64,000 nucleotides of DNA from assembly GCF_000002425.4 (NCBI RefSeq), contig NC_037269.1:1234560-1298559 (forward strand), given 5' to 3'. The notes under the pieces are model-generated. The model saw only the letters and a program-made list of their open reading frames with translations. It had not been told where the DNA came from and did no database searches. This DNA is from Physcomitrium patens (Eukaryota; Streptophyta; Bryopsida; Funariales; Funariaceae). Below, piece after piece: positions 35,482 to 47,608 of this stretch (its first letter is position 1; the number at the start of each line of letters is the position of its first letter). The translations under genes were made by a program, and so were the position numbers.

Positions 35482-37519
35482 TGTCGTATTACGTGACATT
35501 TGGCTTGAGAATGCATGGGGCACTTAACTGTGGAAGATAAAAGAAAAATTGCAACAATAAGCTCTAAAAATTCTAATAGATTTTTTAAAAAATTACAATT
35601 AAATATTACCAAATATAATCAAACATCAATCAAATTCAATCAAAATTTCAAAAGAATTATGTAAGAAATACAAAATATTCCTAGAGATCCTTTAAAGAAT
35701 TATAAAAAAATAATATAGAAATATTAATAAAATAATAAAATAGAAATCTTAATTAAATCTTAATCAAATTTTAATCAAATTTTAGTCAAATCTTAGTCAA
35801 TTCCTAATCAAATCCTAAATAAATCCTTATCAAATCCTAAAAAATCCTAATCAAATCTTAAAAAAATCCTAATCAAATCCTAATCAAATCTTAAACAAAT
35901 CCTAACAAATCCTACTCAAATTCTAATCAAATCATAACAAATCCTAATCAAATCTTAGACAAACCTTAACCAAATTCTAGTCAAATCCTAAACAAATCCT
36001 AAACAAATTCCAATCAAATTCAAATCAAACCCTAAACAAATCCTAACCAAATCCTAAAAAAATCTTAAATAAATTCTAAACAAATTCCAATCAAATTCAA
36101 ATCAAACCTTAAACAAATCCTAACCAAATCCTAAACAAATCTTAAATAAATTCTAAACAAATCCTAACCAAATCTTTAAAAAATCCTAAAAAAATCCTAA
36201 AAAAATCCTATAAAAATCCTAAATAGATTCTAAATAAATCCTAAATAAACCCAAAATAAATCCTATTTAAATTTTAAACAAATCTTAAATAAATACTAAA
36301 TAAATCTTAAATAAATTCTAATCAAATCCTTAAAAAATCCTAACCAAATTCTAACCAAATTCTAAAAAAATCCTAAACAAATTCTAAAAAAATCCTAAAA
36401 AAATCCTAAAAAAATCCTAATCAAATTCTAAACAAACCCTAATCAAATCCTAAACAAATCCTAATCAAATCCTAAATAAATCCAAGTAATTCCTATAGTA
36501 GATTTAAACCTCAATAACTAATGAATGAACCATTGATTTTAATTCAAAATTTTCATACTTCTTAAAAATTAAGTTGAAAACAAGCACAAAAATTTTGAAG
36601 AAGTTCAAACTCACCAAAAAAAAGATCAACCTCAATATTTGCTCGGATATTAGCCAGCCTCCTTCTCTAATCCAAATATTAAATTTTCAGTGCCAATATC
36701 TCTTTATCAAATCATTCAATTGATCTCAAATTTTTTAAATATGTAGGAAAATAAGTCTACAACCTACACACATAATTTTCACTCCAATTCAACTAATAGA
36801 TTGCAAGAAATCTAAGAAATTCTTATTGGACCTAAAACTCTACTTCTCGAGACCTTGACCCACTTAAACCTCAATAATCCTTGATTCAACCCTTCAATCA
36901 AGCTCAAACTCACAAAATATATTGAACACATAAAAATCCACAAACCTTCAAAATTTCACTTATGGATCTATTACAAAATTTACAAGATTCTTTAAAAAGA
37001 ATCTCCCTATTAATTTCATAAATTCAAAGTCACCCAAAACAAACCTTGACTTTGCAAAGCTCTTACAAAGTTAATACAACTTCAAATTAATTCAAATTAA
37101 TTCCTATTAATACTCTATCAAGTCTATTTCTAACTCCACTCTTTGGTTTGGCAAAGAATTTTAAAATTATCGTCGGAGCTTGATTTTGTGCCTCAGTGTG
37201 TGATTTCGACTCTAGTTCATAACTAGCCCTCTTTGAGTATCAATATTTAACTTTTTTAGGTAATTTTTGCTAGTTTTTATTCTTAACTTCTTCTTAAAGA
37301 TGCTTATATCATTTTTTTTATAATATACTTTGTTTTGCCTTATTTATGACCTACAAAGTAAGTAGAAGTCACTATTTAAAAAAGACAACATTACTACTAA
37401 AAGTTTTACTATCTTCCTATCTTTTATCCATATTTTTTTACTTTATCTTTTAACTTGGCTCTTCTATAATAAGATCTATATTATCATCTTTCACCATATA
37501 GTCATATTACAATACAATA
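35482..37519 (-). mobile_element. Solo LTR-A inserted in minus-strand LTR-A pol
   Basis: It starts TGTCGTATTACGTGACATTT and ends ACCATATAGTCATATTACAA then TACAATA, the two LTR-A termini in reverse. Flanks are ACGC (35,478-35,481) and ACAT (37,520-37,523), again a 4-bp duplication decayed by CpG-type transitions. Pol linker sequence is recognisable on both sides. At 2.04 kb it is the longest copy, owing to an enlarged minisatellite (35,755-36,495). The hairpin block is at 37,048-37,072. Confidence 0.88.
35755..36495 (-). repeat. Longest telomere-like minisatellite (~740 bp) in LTR-A
   Basis: More than fifty imperfect units of the type AAATCCTAAACAAATCCTAA run almost without break; the other strand reads TTAGGATTTG(TTTAGGATTT). 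Unit length drifts around 10-13 bases. Larger blocks are themselves repeated, such as the two similar stretches near 36,000 and 36,080. Confidence 0.8.
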
Positions 37520-37885
37520 ACATAAAGCCAATTCCTCTAAAACCTTTATATAATCATCTTCAAATCCCTCTTCTTCAATAATATCCAAAATGCACTCACC
37601 ACTTGAAATCACATCCAATCTTTTTGATTTTTTTTCATATTTCTTCATCCAATCCTTATACATATGATCTAAATCTCCAACCTTTTGAAATTTTAAAACC
37701 TCCAAAGTTGTCAAGTCCAAAAATCCACACTCATAGCTTTCTTCATTAGTGAGTATATAAATAAAAGATTTACTTCTACCCTTGTATCTCCATGCTATAG
37801 GAATACTCTTTAAAAATCCAAAAACTCTTCATTGATCTTTAAAAGACCTTCTCTTAATTGGTTTCTATTTTATTCATGATTTGGA
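37520..37885 (-). mobile_element. LTR-A pol linker fossil (upstream part)
   Basis: A long open stretch (37,502-37,720) reads VGDLDHMYKDWMKKYEKKSK and CILDIIEEEGFEDDYIKVLE. It lies upstream of RT in the same strand and element as 32,900-35,481. It ends at the junction with the plus-strand chromovirus near 37,890. Confidence 0.75.
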
Positions 37886-37889
37886 CTTA

Positions 37890-39798
37890 CCTTGAGAAAT
37901 GCTTTGACTTTTTTCCATCATAGTCTCAATTCCTTACATAGTGAGAGTTATAACAAAGAACTTTTTGTAATTGTGGATTCATTTCAAAAATGGTAACATT
38001 ATCTAGAAGGCACTTTGAATCCATTCACCATCAATATGGATTACAAGAACTTTAAGTATTTTATATCGACACGTATTTTGAATTATTGCTAATTTTGTTG
38101 GAGCATATCTTTATCAAGTTTTGATTTCAAGATCTCTTATTAATTTAAAAAATAATAAGATTTATCAAATATCCTTTTTAAACATTCTTATTTTGTAGCA
38201 AAAGAAAGAAATATAGCTTTTGATTAATAGAGAATAATTTTCTTGAAATTAGAGCATTTTTACCTTTGAGCAATAAAATCAATATTAATTATTGATTCAA
38301 CCCTTGTCAAGTAAGTTCAATAAAGTATGTCATCTTATTTTTTTATTCATGATATTAAAAATAATATTTTTAAGTCTCATGATACTTTTAATTTTAAATT
38401 TAAAAATAATCTAATTTTTTTTTAGGAATAATTATACATTCTAGAAAGCAAAGTACAATTATGTGTTCATTAAGCTTGTCATGACTTTCCAATAGCTAGA
38501 AATTTTGGATATAAGAAGACTTTAAAGCTAATATTTGAAGCTAAGATTTTTGGTGGCCTCAAATGTAGAATGTAGTCAAAGACTTTGTACAATCATGTGA
38601 TATTTGTACAAGATCAAAAACTTCTTATCATTAATCTTATAGACTTCTTCAATTATAATGTATTTTGAAACAAGCATGGTCTTTTGTTTTTATGGATTTT
38701 ATCACTAATCTTGTAGTCTAAGATTTATATGATTCTATATTTGTGATAGCAGATTATTTCACAAAGATAGAACATTTTGTACTATGTACAAAATCTATTA
38801 CAAGTAAAGAAATGGCTAAGCTTTTTCTTAACAATATTTATTAGTATTATGGATTGTCCAAAGATATTATATTGGATTATGAAACTTAATTTATATGAAG
38901 ATTTTAGAGAATCCTTTTTAAGATTTTAAAGATGGATACAAAAATATCTTTGTTATTTTAGCTTCAAATTAATAGAAAAACAAACTAAATAAATCAAGTT
39001 TTGAAATAGTATTTGAAATATATCATTAACTATCATCAAGATGATTAGACAACTCTTTTGTTATTAGCAAAGTTTACATAGAATGATTTGATATATTCTT
39101 CTATTTAATAAAAACAATTACCTATTATAATTATCATTTATAACTTGATATTTTTATTTTTCAAAAGTTGATAATCTTGAGGTAAAAATTTGATAAATTG
39201 TTTATTAAAGCTACATGCAATAATAAAAGCACAATTAAAAAAAACCTAAGAATGTCAAAAAAAATAATGCACATGTTTGTTACAAGGAGCAACCACAATT
39301 TAATGTGAGTGATAAAATATGATTACTTTGTTGCAATATCAAGACTACTTGTCTTTGTAATAAATTGGACTATTGTAAGCTTAGACTATTTTTTACTATG
39401 AATAAATCAATCTTCTTGCTTATCAATTACATCTATCAGAGTTTATGAAGATCCATTTTTTATTCCATGTATATCTTTTTAAGTCATATAAGGCAATGAA
39501 TATTTCTAGAAGAAGACAAATACCACCTCTTCTTATAAAACTAGATAATAATCAAAAGTTCAAGGTAGAAGAAGTCTTAGATTCAAAGCAACTCTAAAAT
39601 AGATTAAAATACCTTATTTATTGGTGTGAATATGATATAAGTGAATGCATATAGAAGCCAACAAAAAATCTTATAAATAAAGCAAGGAAGATTGAGGCTT
39701 TTTATTGATGACATCCATCAAAATAAAAATAAAAAATTGCAAGATTCATGAAAGATGATGACTGCTCCTTACTGAACTCATTTCTAAAAGAAAGATAA
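37890..39798 (+). mobile_element. Chromovirus (LTR-C) RNase H and integrase fossil
   Basis: RNase H text is visible at about 37,990-38,100 (GTLNPFTINMDYKNFKYFIS). The HHCC zinc region and integrase core lie at about 38,480-39,020 (YFTKIEHFVLCTKSITSKEM; AKLFLNNIY), then the C-terminal domain. This order and text are typical of plant chromoviruses. The 5' half is missing; the element begins abruptly next to minus-strand LTR-A sequence. Broken many times. A chromodomain and LTR follow. Confidence 0.82.
39540..39715 (+). mobile_element. Chromodomain remnant of LTR-C
   Basis: Text FKVEEVLDSKQL, RLKYLIYWCEYDISEC and RKIEAFY matches the plant chromovirus chromodomain pattern (xVExIL..R....YLVKW.GY....TWEP..NL.NA...I..F). 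It sits at the C-terminal end of integrase, where such domains guide integration to particular chromatin. Confidence 0.8.
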
Positions 39799-40300
39799 TG
39801 TCACAAAAATATGTATTTATTCCAATAGTTACCTATATAATTATGTAGAAGTAAGTAAATATAGATTAGTTTTATAATATTTTTTGGATGAGCTTCCTAG
39901 AAGCATTATAGATGCAATTTTGACTTTACACAAATTTGTAGGTTAGAAACTTGGTCAATAAATTAACCACGTGCCACATATGTTTGTATCTTGTGGAAGA
40001 AGCTTATTATATGGCGCACATATAAAAAACTTGTCTTATAAGTAAAAGCATGTATCTTGCAAAGTCAACACATGTTGCAAGTTCTATAGAACATTGTTAC
40101 ATAGCTCTTAATTAGATAGTATATATAAAAACAAGAATAAAGCCTTCTTCACTCTTATTAATGTCTTTGTAATTTTTAATCATATTTCAAGACTTTTTAG
40201 TCTTCTTATCTTTGATACTAGTCATTTTAGTTCAATATCATCTTTGAATGATTTCTTAGTCTTTTTGAATGTCATAAGAGAATATTAAGGATTTTATTCT
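39799..40300 (+). mobile_element. 3' LTR of LTR-C (right end unclear)
   Basis: A purine tract (AAAAGAAAGATAA) precedes TGTCACAAAAATATGTATTT. A TATA-like region (ATAGTATATATAAAAAC) lies near 40,120, followed by AAAGCCTTCTTCACTCTTATT. The whole segment aligns with the reverse complement of 46,640-47,090, which confirms it as an LTR. The end is uncertain because LTR-A sequence begins at about 40,315. Confidence 0.7.
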
Positions 40301-40314
40301 TTAAAATTTATGTT

Positions 40315-41403
40315 ATTGATAAAACCTAATAAAATCCTAAACAAATTCTAATCTTATATTTTAAATTAAATTCTAATTAAATTCTAAATTCTAAATAAAT
40401 ACTTAATTAATTTTATAATAGATTAAAATCTTAATAAATAATAATTTAGTCTTAGATTTTGATTCAAACTTTGCATACCTTTCAATTACTTAATTAATAA
40501 TAAGCATAAATAATTTGAAGAGGATCAAACTTACCAAATTGAAGATAATCTCCATAATTTGTATGAGTATTGGCCAATGTTTTTTTCCAACCTTGATGCT
40601 AATTTTTGCATGCCAATATTTTTTGAATTTACTCTTTAATGGCTTTTAATTTTTTAAATTTGTTTAAAATCAAATCTACTATATGTATGCAAAATATTAT
40701 TTCAATCTAATTGAAAGATTTATAAAAATCTTAGAAATTATCATTGATCCTCTAATCTTGAATTTCAAAGACTTCAATACTTTTGAACTTCAATAACCTT
40801 CAAATAAACTATTCAATCAAGCTCAAATTTATAGTACATATTTAATATAATAATAATTATACAATCACAAAATTTCACTTTTAGATCATATATCAATCTC
40901 ACATATTTTTTTAAGTATAAATTCTTTATATTTTTCAAAATTCAAATTCGTCTCAAAAAAACCCTAACTTTGCAAAGCTTTTACAAAGCTATTACAAATT
41001 CAAATCAATCAAAATTAATGCCCAAAAAATCTTACTACAGTCTACTTTCAAATTTTATTCTTCAATCAACCATAGAATCCTTGAGTTACTATTAATGTAT
41101 GGTTTTATGTCTTGGAATTTGATTCTAATTGTGTTTTATAATTAGTCCTCTTTAGATATCAATCCTTATTTTTTAAAAGTAATTTTTACTGCAAATTATT
41201 CTTAATTCCTTCTTAAAAAAATTTATATTAATTATTTTTCTTATCTTCTTTGATTTGTCTTATTTATGGCTTTGAAAAGTAAAAAAAAAAAAAAACTCAT
41301 TTTGAAAAGAGGCAACATTAGCACTTATTAATTTTATTACCTCCTTGACTATATCTATACTTCTAAAATTATTTACTATGATATTTTTGATTAAGCTCTT
41401 CTA

Positions 41404-41445
<42 letters not shown>

Positions 41446-41473
41446 TTTAATAGTTGTGTTATAATAAATAAAA
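40315..41473 (-). mobile_element. LTR-A LTR, truncated at its left side
   Basis: It begins within the minisatellite-type part (AACCTAATAAAATCCTAAAC) and carries LTR-A body sequence and the hairpin block (40,966-40,990). It ends near 41,473 with a diverged LTR-A terminus (TAGTTGTGTTATAATAAATA). A (TA)n run (41,409-41,443) interrupts the terminal region. Fossil. Confidence 0.75.
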
Positions 41474-42701
41474 CATAGTACACAAGAATACTAAGTCATT
41501 AGAATAAAGGTGTGATTTGATTCTTTGGATATTAATCATTGTTGTAGCTAGCAATATAAGATGCATTAATGTATTTGTATAATTTTTTTTAATAATTTTT
41601 TATATCCAAATTCTCTACTTAAGAAGTTTTCATATAAAAGTTGAAGCAATAGATAATCTTCCACTTCTTTCAATGAAGAAGTCTATTAAATCCAAATCCA
41701 ATTAAAAAGATGGTCACAACTTTGATAAGACAACCAAAGATAAGTGCCTTTGTTTATATTTTGTTATTTTTATGATGAAATTTTTTTATAAGTTTAATCA
41801 TGATAAAAATATATCAACCATTTTTTTTAATTGATTATAGATTGATCAAGAAAAAACAAAATCTAGAAATGTTTTATTGTTTTATGATTATAATGATGGA
41901 TAGATTAATTTAATATTTTTTATTATTTTAAATAATTTTTAATTTTTAATATATAAAATTAAGTCTAAAAATAAAACTAATTCTTATTTAGATTTAATAA
42001 TTTTTATTCAAATATAAAAAAATATTAAAATAATCCAAATTTTTTTAAAATCAATCCATCCATTATCACAATGCTCATAGAATGTAAGTCTCATCTGCAT
42101 TATTATTACTATGATCCACATTTGGATTAATATAATAATATTTTTTTAAAATAAAAATTGATGTAATTATAATAATATTATCAATAATAGTAACTAATTA
42201 TCAATGGCTAAATTTAATAGCCTCTTTTTTTTATTTTAAGTTATTAAAATTATATCTTCTTATGTACCAAGCTAGATTGTTGTTGACTTTGCATTATTTT
42301 ATTGTAATCTCTTTAATATTGTATTGAGTATTTAGAAAGAGAAAGAAAAGTCTCTTATTGTAATGGATATTATATTGCATATGTCTCTTCTACCAAAAAG
42401 AACTTTTGATTCTTTTTAAAACATGAAAGAAAGTATAGATTAATTTGCTAATATTTAAGATTATGTCATTTACAAGCAACGGTCTGACATAGATTGCATT
42501 GATTTTAAAGGTAATAGAGGACAAGTTTATATTGAGTAAAATAATCTCATTCATCAATAAAATACTACAAGCTAATTAAAACAATGTAATAATTTTTTTT
42601 AAGGTGCTTTATTAAAAAAAATGACTATTCTTTCTCTCAAGTATACTCCTACAATTTCTTACGCAATTATTAAGTATTTATAAAATACTTAGATACCACA
42701 A

Positions 42702-42735
<34 letters not shown>

Positions 42736-43317
42736 CTTAAATAAATAATTATCTTCATTTTAGAAGTATAACTACACCTCAAGTTGAAGGACAACATTCA
42801 ACTCTCAAATTGTATTTAAAATTTTCCACCAAATAATTATAAGAGGTAAAATTTTATTTTTCTTATTTTTTTGAGTATGCAACAAGAGAGATTAGTGCAC
42901 AAGAAATTTTAGAAATGACTTCTATATGTTATAAATATACCTTTTATTTTTCACAAATTTTGTAAAGCAAGTGTCTTTATATATACTTAATCTTGTCATT
43001 GAGCAATTTAACTTTACAAAAGAATTAATCGATGTTAACTCTTGCAAATGCACATTAACAAAGAAATTAAAATATCATATAAAAATAAGATTTGAAGTAT
43101 ATTACATAATGGAAGTATTTTGATAGTGAAAGATTTTTATATTCAATATTATTTGGTGAATATTTCTATTTTAATACCTCCATTATTATTGAAAAATAAA
43201 TTTTTATCTTTCAAAGATCTCTACCTTGTCTTCAATTTTAATGATTGAATATTTAAATTTCTACCTTCCACTGATATAAAAAAGCTTGTATTTAATTTTT
43301 AGAACTTGCAATGATAA
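41474..43317. other. AT-rich DNA, possible very old retroelement, unassigned
   Basis: There is no secure domain. A (AAT)n run stands at about 42,703-42,732. Fragments between 42,300 and 43,300 have a weak coding look but match no family I can name. A Copia-type gag-pol remnant is possible but unsupported. Confidence 0.4.
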
Positions 43318-43321
43318 CCAT

Positions 43322-44822
43322 TGATGTATTCTGCAAAATTTGCTTAAGAATGCATTGGACTCTTGGTTGTAGAATGTAAAATAGAATTTGCAACAAAAAA
43401 ATCCTAACAATTCAATAGAATCTTAAAAAAACTCTAATTAAATTTTAATAATGTTAATTTAAATTTGATTAAATTTAAAATAAGTCTTTAAAATATTACT
43501 AAAAAAATATAAAGAAATTATAAATTAATCTTAAAAATATATGTAATTAAAAAACCCTAAATAAATATTAAAAATAAAATATTAACTGATTTTTTTTTAA
43601 ATTAATCAAATCGTAAAAAAACTTTAATAAAAGCCTAAACTAATCTCAGCCAAATCTTAATATAATCCTAAATTAATCCTAAAAAAATCCTAAATTCTAA
43701 CCAAATCTTAATCAAATCTTAATTAAATCCTAAAGAGACCCTAAAAAATTCCTAAAATGATCCAAAAAAAATTCAAAATAAATCCCAATCAATTCTTGTA
43801 GTTGTTTTGAAATCTCAATAAATAATAATTAAACCAATGGTTTCAATTCAAATTTCACCTACATTTCAATTGATAAGCAATTAACAAATAAAAAAATTTA
43901 AAAGTATTGAATTCACTAATAAAAAAAAAAACTCCCAAACCTCTAGTATGTTGGATGCCCTCCTTCAACCTAAATACTAATCTTTTCATAGTAATTTCTC
44001 CTTGTTGAATCATTCAAATGATTTATAAATTGGCTAATGAATAGATTCTTATATTTAAATTTTATTTACTAATTTTTGCTTCAATCAAACTAGCAAAGAT
44101 TTTATAATTGTAAAAGCCCTCACAAATATTAAATTACAAATATCTAAGATCTTAATCCAATAAAACTTTCATATCCTTCAATCTAACTATTTAATTGATA
44201 TATAATATTTCAAATACATTGAAGATAAGCACAATGATAAACTTCCAAAATCTCACTCTTGAATGTGCTATAATACTTATACAATGCTCAAAATTATAAA
44301 TTTATCTTTATTTCTCAAAATCTATAACCATTGAATACATTTCTTTCTTTGAAAAGCCCTCAAAAATTCAATATATCTTCAAATCACATAAAACCTATTC
44401 TTAAAAAATCTTTCATCAATTTTTTTTAAAATTCTACTCTTCAATCAACTAACAAATCCTAGAATTACTGTAGGTATATGGTTTTGTACCTCAAAGCTTG
44501 ATTTTGAATTTGGTTCACAATTAGTCCTTTCTAAGTATTAATTTTGAGATAATTTTTAATAAAATCTAATCTTAATTCTTTCTTAAAGGTATTTATATGA
44601 TATATTTTCTTAATCTACTTTTTTTTGCCTTATTTATGGTCTAATAAAGTAATTAAAAGCCTCTTTTATAAGTAAGTAGTAGTAACACTTATTAATTTTT
44701 ACTACCTCCTTGCCTATTATTTATATTTTTAAGATAATTTTTTGAAATATTTTCATTTAAGATGTTCTACAATAGAATTTTTTTTTTTGTCTTCCACCTA
44801 ATGGGTGTTTTACAACAAAATA
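43322..44822 (-). mobile_element. LTR-A solo LTR
   Basis: The left end (TGATGTATTCTGCAAAATTT then GCTTAAGAATGCATTGGACT) and the right end (CACCTAATGGGTGTTTTACA then ACAAAATA) match diverged LTR-A termini in reverse. Flanks are CCAT and TTAT, too decayed to define the duplication. It has a shorter minisatellite (about 43,610-43,790). It is among the most decayed copies. Confidence 0.75.
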
Positions 44823-46550
44823 TTATAAGATTAGAAAATCCAATAGTTAATCATCCAAAGGCCAATTGTGCAAAGCACCTAATTATACGAGACAATTTGA
44901 TGTCAAATATTTCATAAAAAGTACATCTTTACAATTCAAAGTTATTGAAGTAGTAAAAAATGTCCAACTTTACAAAAATTGCAAAAGACATAGACACAAT
45001 GTGTACACTTATCTAACTCAAATTATTGTACTTTCACAATAATCTACAAGTAAATTGCAAATTTTGTAGGATATGTAGACTATGTATAAGTAAACATTTA
45101 ATAAAAAACTACTTGATATATAAGTAGAAATAAATGATATTATTAAATGATGAAAAAAAAGCTTTATTAACATGATTGTGAAAGAATTCTTCTTTTGGCT
45201 CTTGCATAAATTTACAGATATTTTTATTTATATGGCAGATTTAGGATTGTTTGGTGATTTTTAATCTCTATTTCTTGAAAGTTGTTGCATCATATTATAA
45301 CCAATATTTTACATGTTGGATATAAGTTCATTATTTTGTACCTAAAGAAATATAAAACCAAGTGGCTTTGAATATTATTAATAAAAACAAAATTGTAGGT
45401 GCTTAAAAATATTTTGAGTCAATTTTAATTATCCTTCTATTAGATAATTGAATTAAAAACAAACCAAAATATGAGCATGACTGTTAAAAAACTGATTATC
45501 TTATGAAATAGTAGCAACACATATTATCAACTTAAAAAAAAGTGCAATCACATGTGATCAGCTCATTTAAAACTAAATAATATATTTGTATATTCAATGT
45601 ATATTATTTAAAAAATATTATTGTTTTAAGAGTAAGTTAGTATTCATGCTTATAATTAATATTGCTATCCTAATTACATCATGATTTTTTTTAAAAACTA
45701 TAATTTAATGAATTAGTGCAAATGACTAAAAGGTCACTTCTGACTTTCATATTTTAAACATAAAATCAAAAACATGACAAAACCTTGATAATTTATACTT
45801 TACATGCATTATCATTAGACATAAAAACATTACACTTTAGTAGGGATTTAACAATATGAATTTAAAGAGAGTATACAAATATGCTATAAAATTTTAAAAG
45901 CCAAGTTTATAAAGATTGTCTCATAATTATAACTTATATATATATATCCATATTATACAAAAAACATAAGAATTCAATCACCTTATAATTGGTGAATTTT
46001 TATTAAAAAATAAAATATAATTTTTTTAAATAATTTTTTTATTAAAGTTAAAAATTTATAAATAATGTATTATTATTAAGGCAAGACAATCATGACAAAA
46101 GATATGAATTTATTGAAGATTCTAAGCTTACTTTATATAACAAAGCTTTTCTTTAATCTCCCTAACCATCTCAAAATTTATCCATTCTATTGAATGCATA
46201 TTTATAGATTGAAATTTAAAATATCAATACAAAGAAGCAAGTAATAATTGTTAAAAATCATTTAAGTTTTTGATTGTATACTGGCACCACATTTATATAA
46301 AACAATGCAAGTTAATGTTTCAAAAATAAAAAATAAACAAACAAAACAATAATTATGAATTATTTTTAAAATAAAAAACTTATTTATCTATCAATTCAAA
46401 AAAAGTAAGATGCATCTACACCAAAGTGAAAGATTGATGTGATAAGAAGAAATGTGATATCAAGGAATATTGTGTCAAAGACAAAAATTTGATGAAAACA
46501 AATAAATAAGTGAAACTTTTTCAAAGAAGTATGAAAAAATAAAAATAAAG

Positions 46551-46552
<2 letters not shown>
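44823..46552. other. AT-rich DNA without recognised features
   Basis: No coding frame, RNA gene or known transposon domain could be supported on either strand. Some stretches (44,860-45,400) have slightly higher complexity and could be very old transposon sequence. Confidence 0.5.

Positions 46553-46622
<70 letters not shown>
46553..46622. repeat. (TA)n microsatellite, ~70 bp
   Basis: An uninterrupted TA dinucleotide run, the longest in the window. It lies just outside the minus-strand chromovirus LTR. Confidence 0.95.
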
Positions 46623-46628
<6 letters not shown>

Positions 46629-46639
46629 AACTAAAATGG

Positions 46640-47608
46640 CTATTGCCAAAAGAGAAAAAAACTATAGACTCTTGAAACTAAACTAGAAATAAGAAAGGAA
46701 TTGATAAGAATGAAGAAGGCTTCATTCTTGCCTCTATATATATTATCTAATTAAGAGCTACATGAAAACATTCTATAGGCTCTTCAAAATATGTTGACTT
46801 TACACAACTCGTATCTTAACTTGTAAAGCAAGTTTTTTTATGTGATTCCACATAGTTAGCTTATTCTACAAGCTATCAATTCGTGTGGCTTGTGGTTAAC
46901 TTGTTGACCAAGTTTTTAACCTATCAATCAATTATAAATATATGTAAAGTCAAAGCAATGTCTGTAAAGCTTTTTAAAAGCTTTTCTAAAAGATATTATA
47001 AAATTAATCTATTTTTATTTATTTCTATTTATTCATATTACTTAAATAATAATTATAATAAATATATATCTATAATGTTACTCTCTCTTCTAGAGAAAAG
47101 TTCCACAAAGAACAAAGATTACATATTAACAAAGGCTAAGATGAAATAAAATTATATTTGCCACATAATCTGATCTTTATTTTCTTTGGAGGTAGTTGAT
47201 AGGTCTTCTTAACTATTAGTAATATTCCATTCCAAGGTGGAAAGACCATCCTATTATTTGATCATTGTTGAGATCTTCATAACTTCTTCCTAATGAAACA
47301 TTTATAATACTATTAAGATTCAATCTTACCTCTAATAAAATCATCAAACATCAAGATTTCTTTTTCCAATCATGATACCAAATGCAATGTATTTTGCCAT
47401 CTATTAGAAGAAAAACATATCATTCTTGAAGGTCTTCATTTTTATTATGTTGCTTTGAAGGCTGTGATAATCATAATGTTTCATTCAATAAGTGAGCAAT
47501 TGATGGTTTTTGATTTGAATGTACTAGTTGTTGGTTTTTTATCTCCTTAATGCCATAATTATATAGAAATTACAAATAAGAATAAAAGGTAGAATGTAAC
47601 CTTTGTCA
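46640..47608 (-). mobile_element. LTR of a minus-strand LTR-C chromovirus, with an insertion
   Basis: The reverse complement of 46,640-47,090 aligns with 39,840-40,240. Shared blocks include AGCTCTTAATTAGATA, the TATA-like run, AAGCCTTCTTCA(C/T)TCTTAT, AAACTTGGTCAA and GTTAACCAC. The start of the LTR is near 47,608 (TTTGACAAAGG), preceded by AAAAGAAAC. Between about 47,095 and 47,540 lies sequence absent from the other LTR, containing a TGGTATCATGATTGG primer-site-like motif (47,366-47,380, minus). It may be the 5' end of another element. Confidence 0.7.

Noticed and set aside
42300-43320. Copia-type gag-pol remnant
   Set aside because: Only a vague coding look was found; no zinc knuckle, protease or integrase motif could be pointed to.
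43318-44826. CCAT/TTAT as further proof of the NCGN target rule
   Set aside because: The flanks would need three changes from a common CCGT, so the site is not informative and was left out of the count.
46553-46622. Regular short repeats as a CRISPR-like or other spaced array
   Set aside because: It is a pure TA dinucleotide run without spacers, as are the other TA runs in the window.
46883-47149. 88-codon open frame in the LTR-C LTR
   Set aside because: The sequence aligns with non-coding LTR of the plus-strand copy; the frame is accidental in AT-rich DNA.
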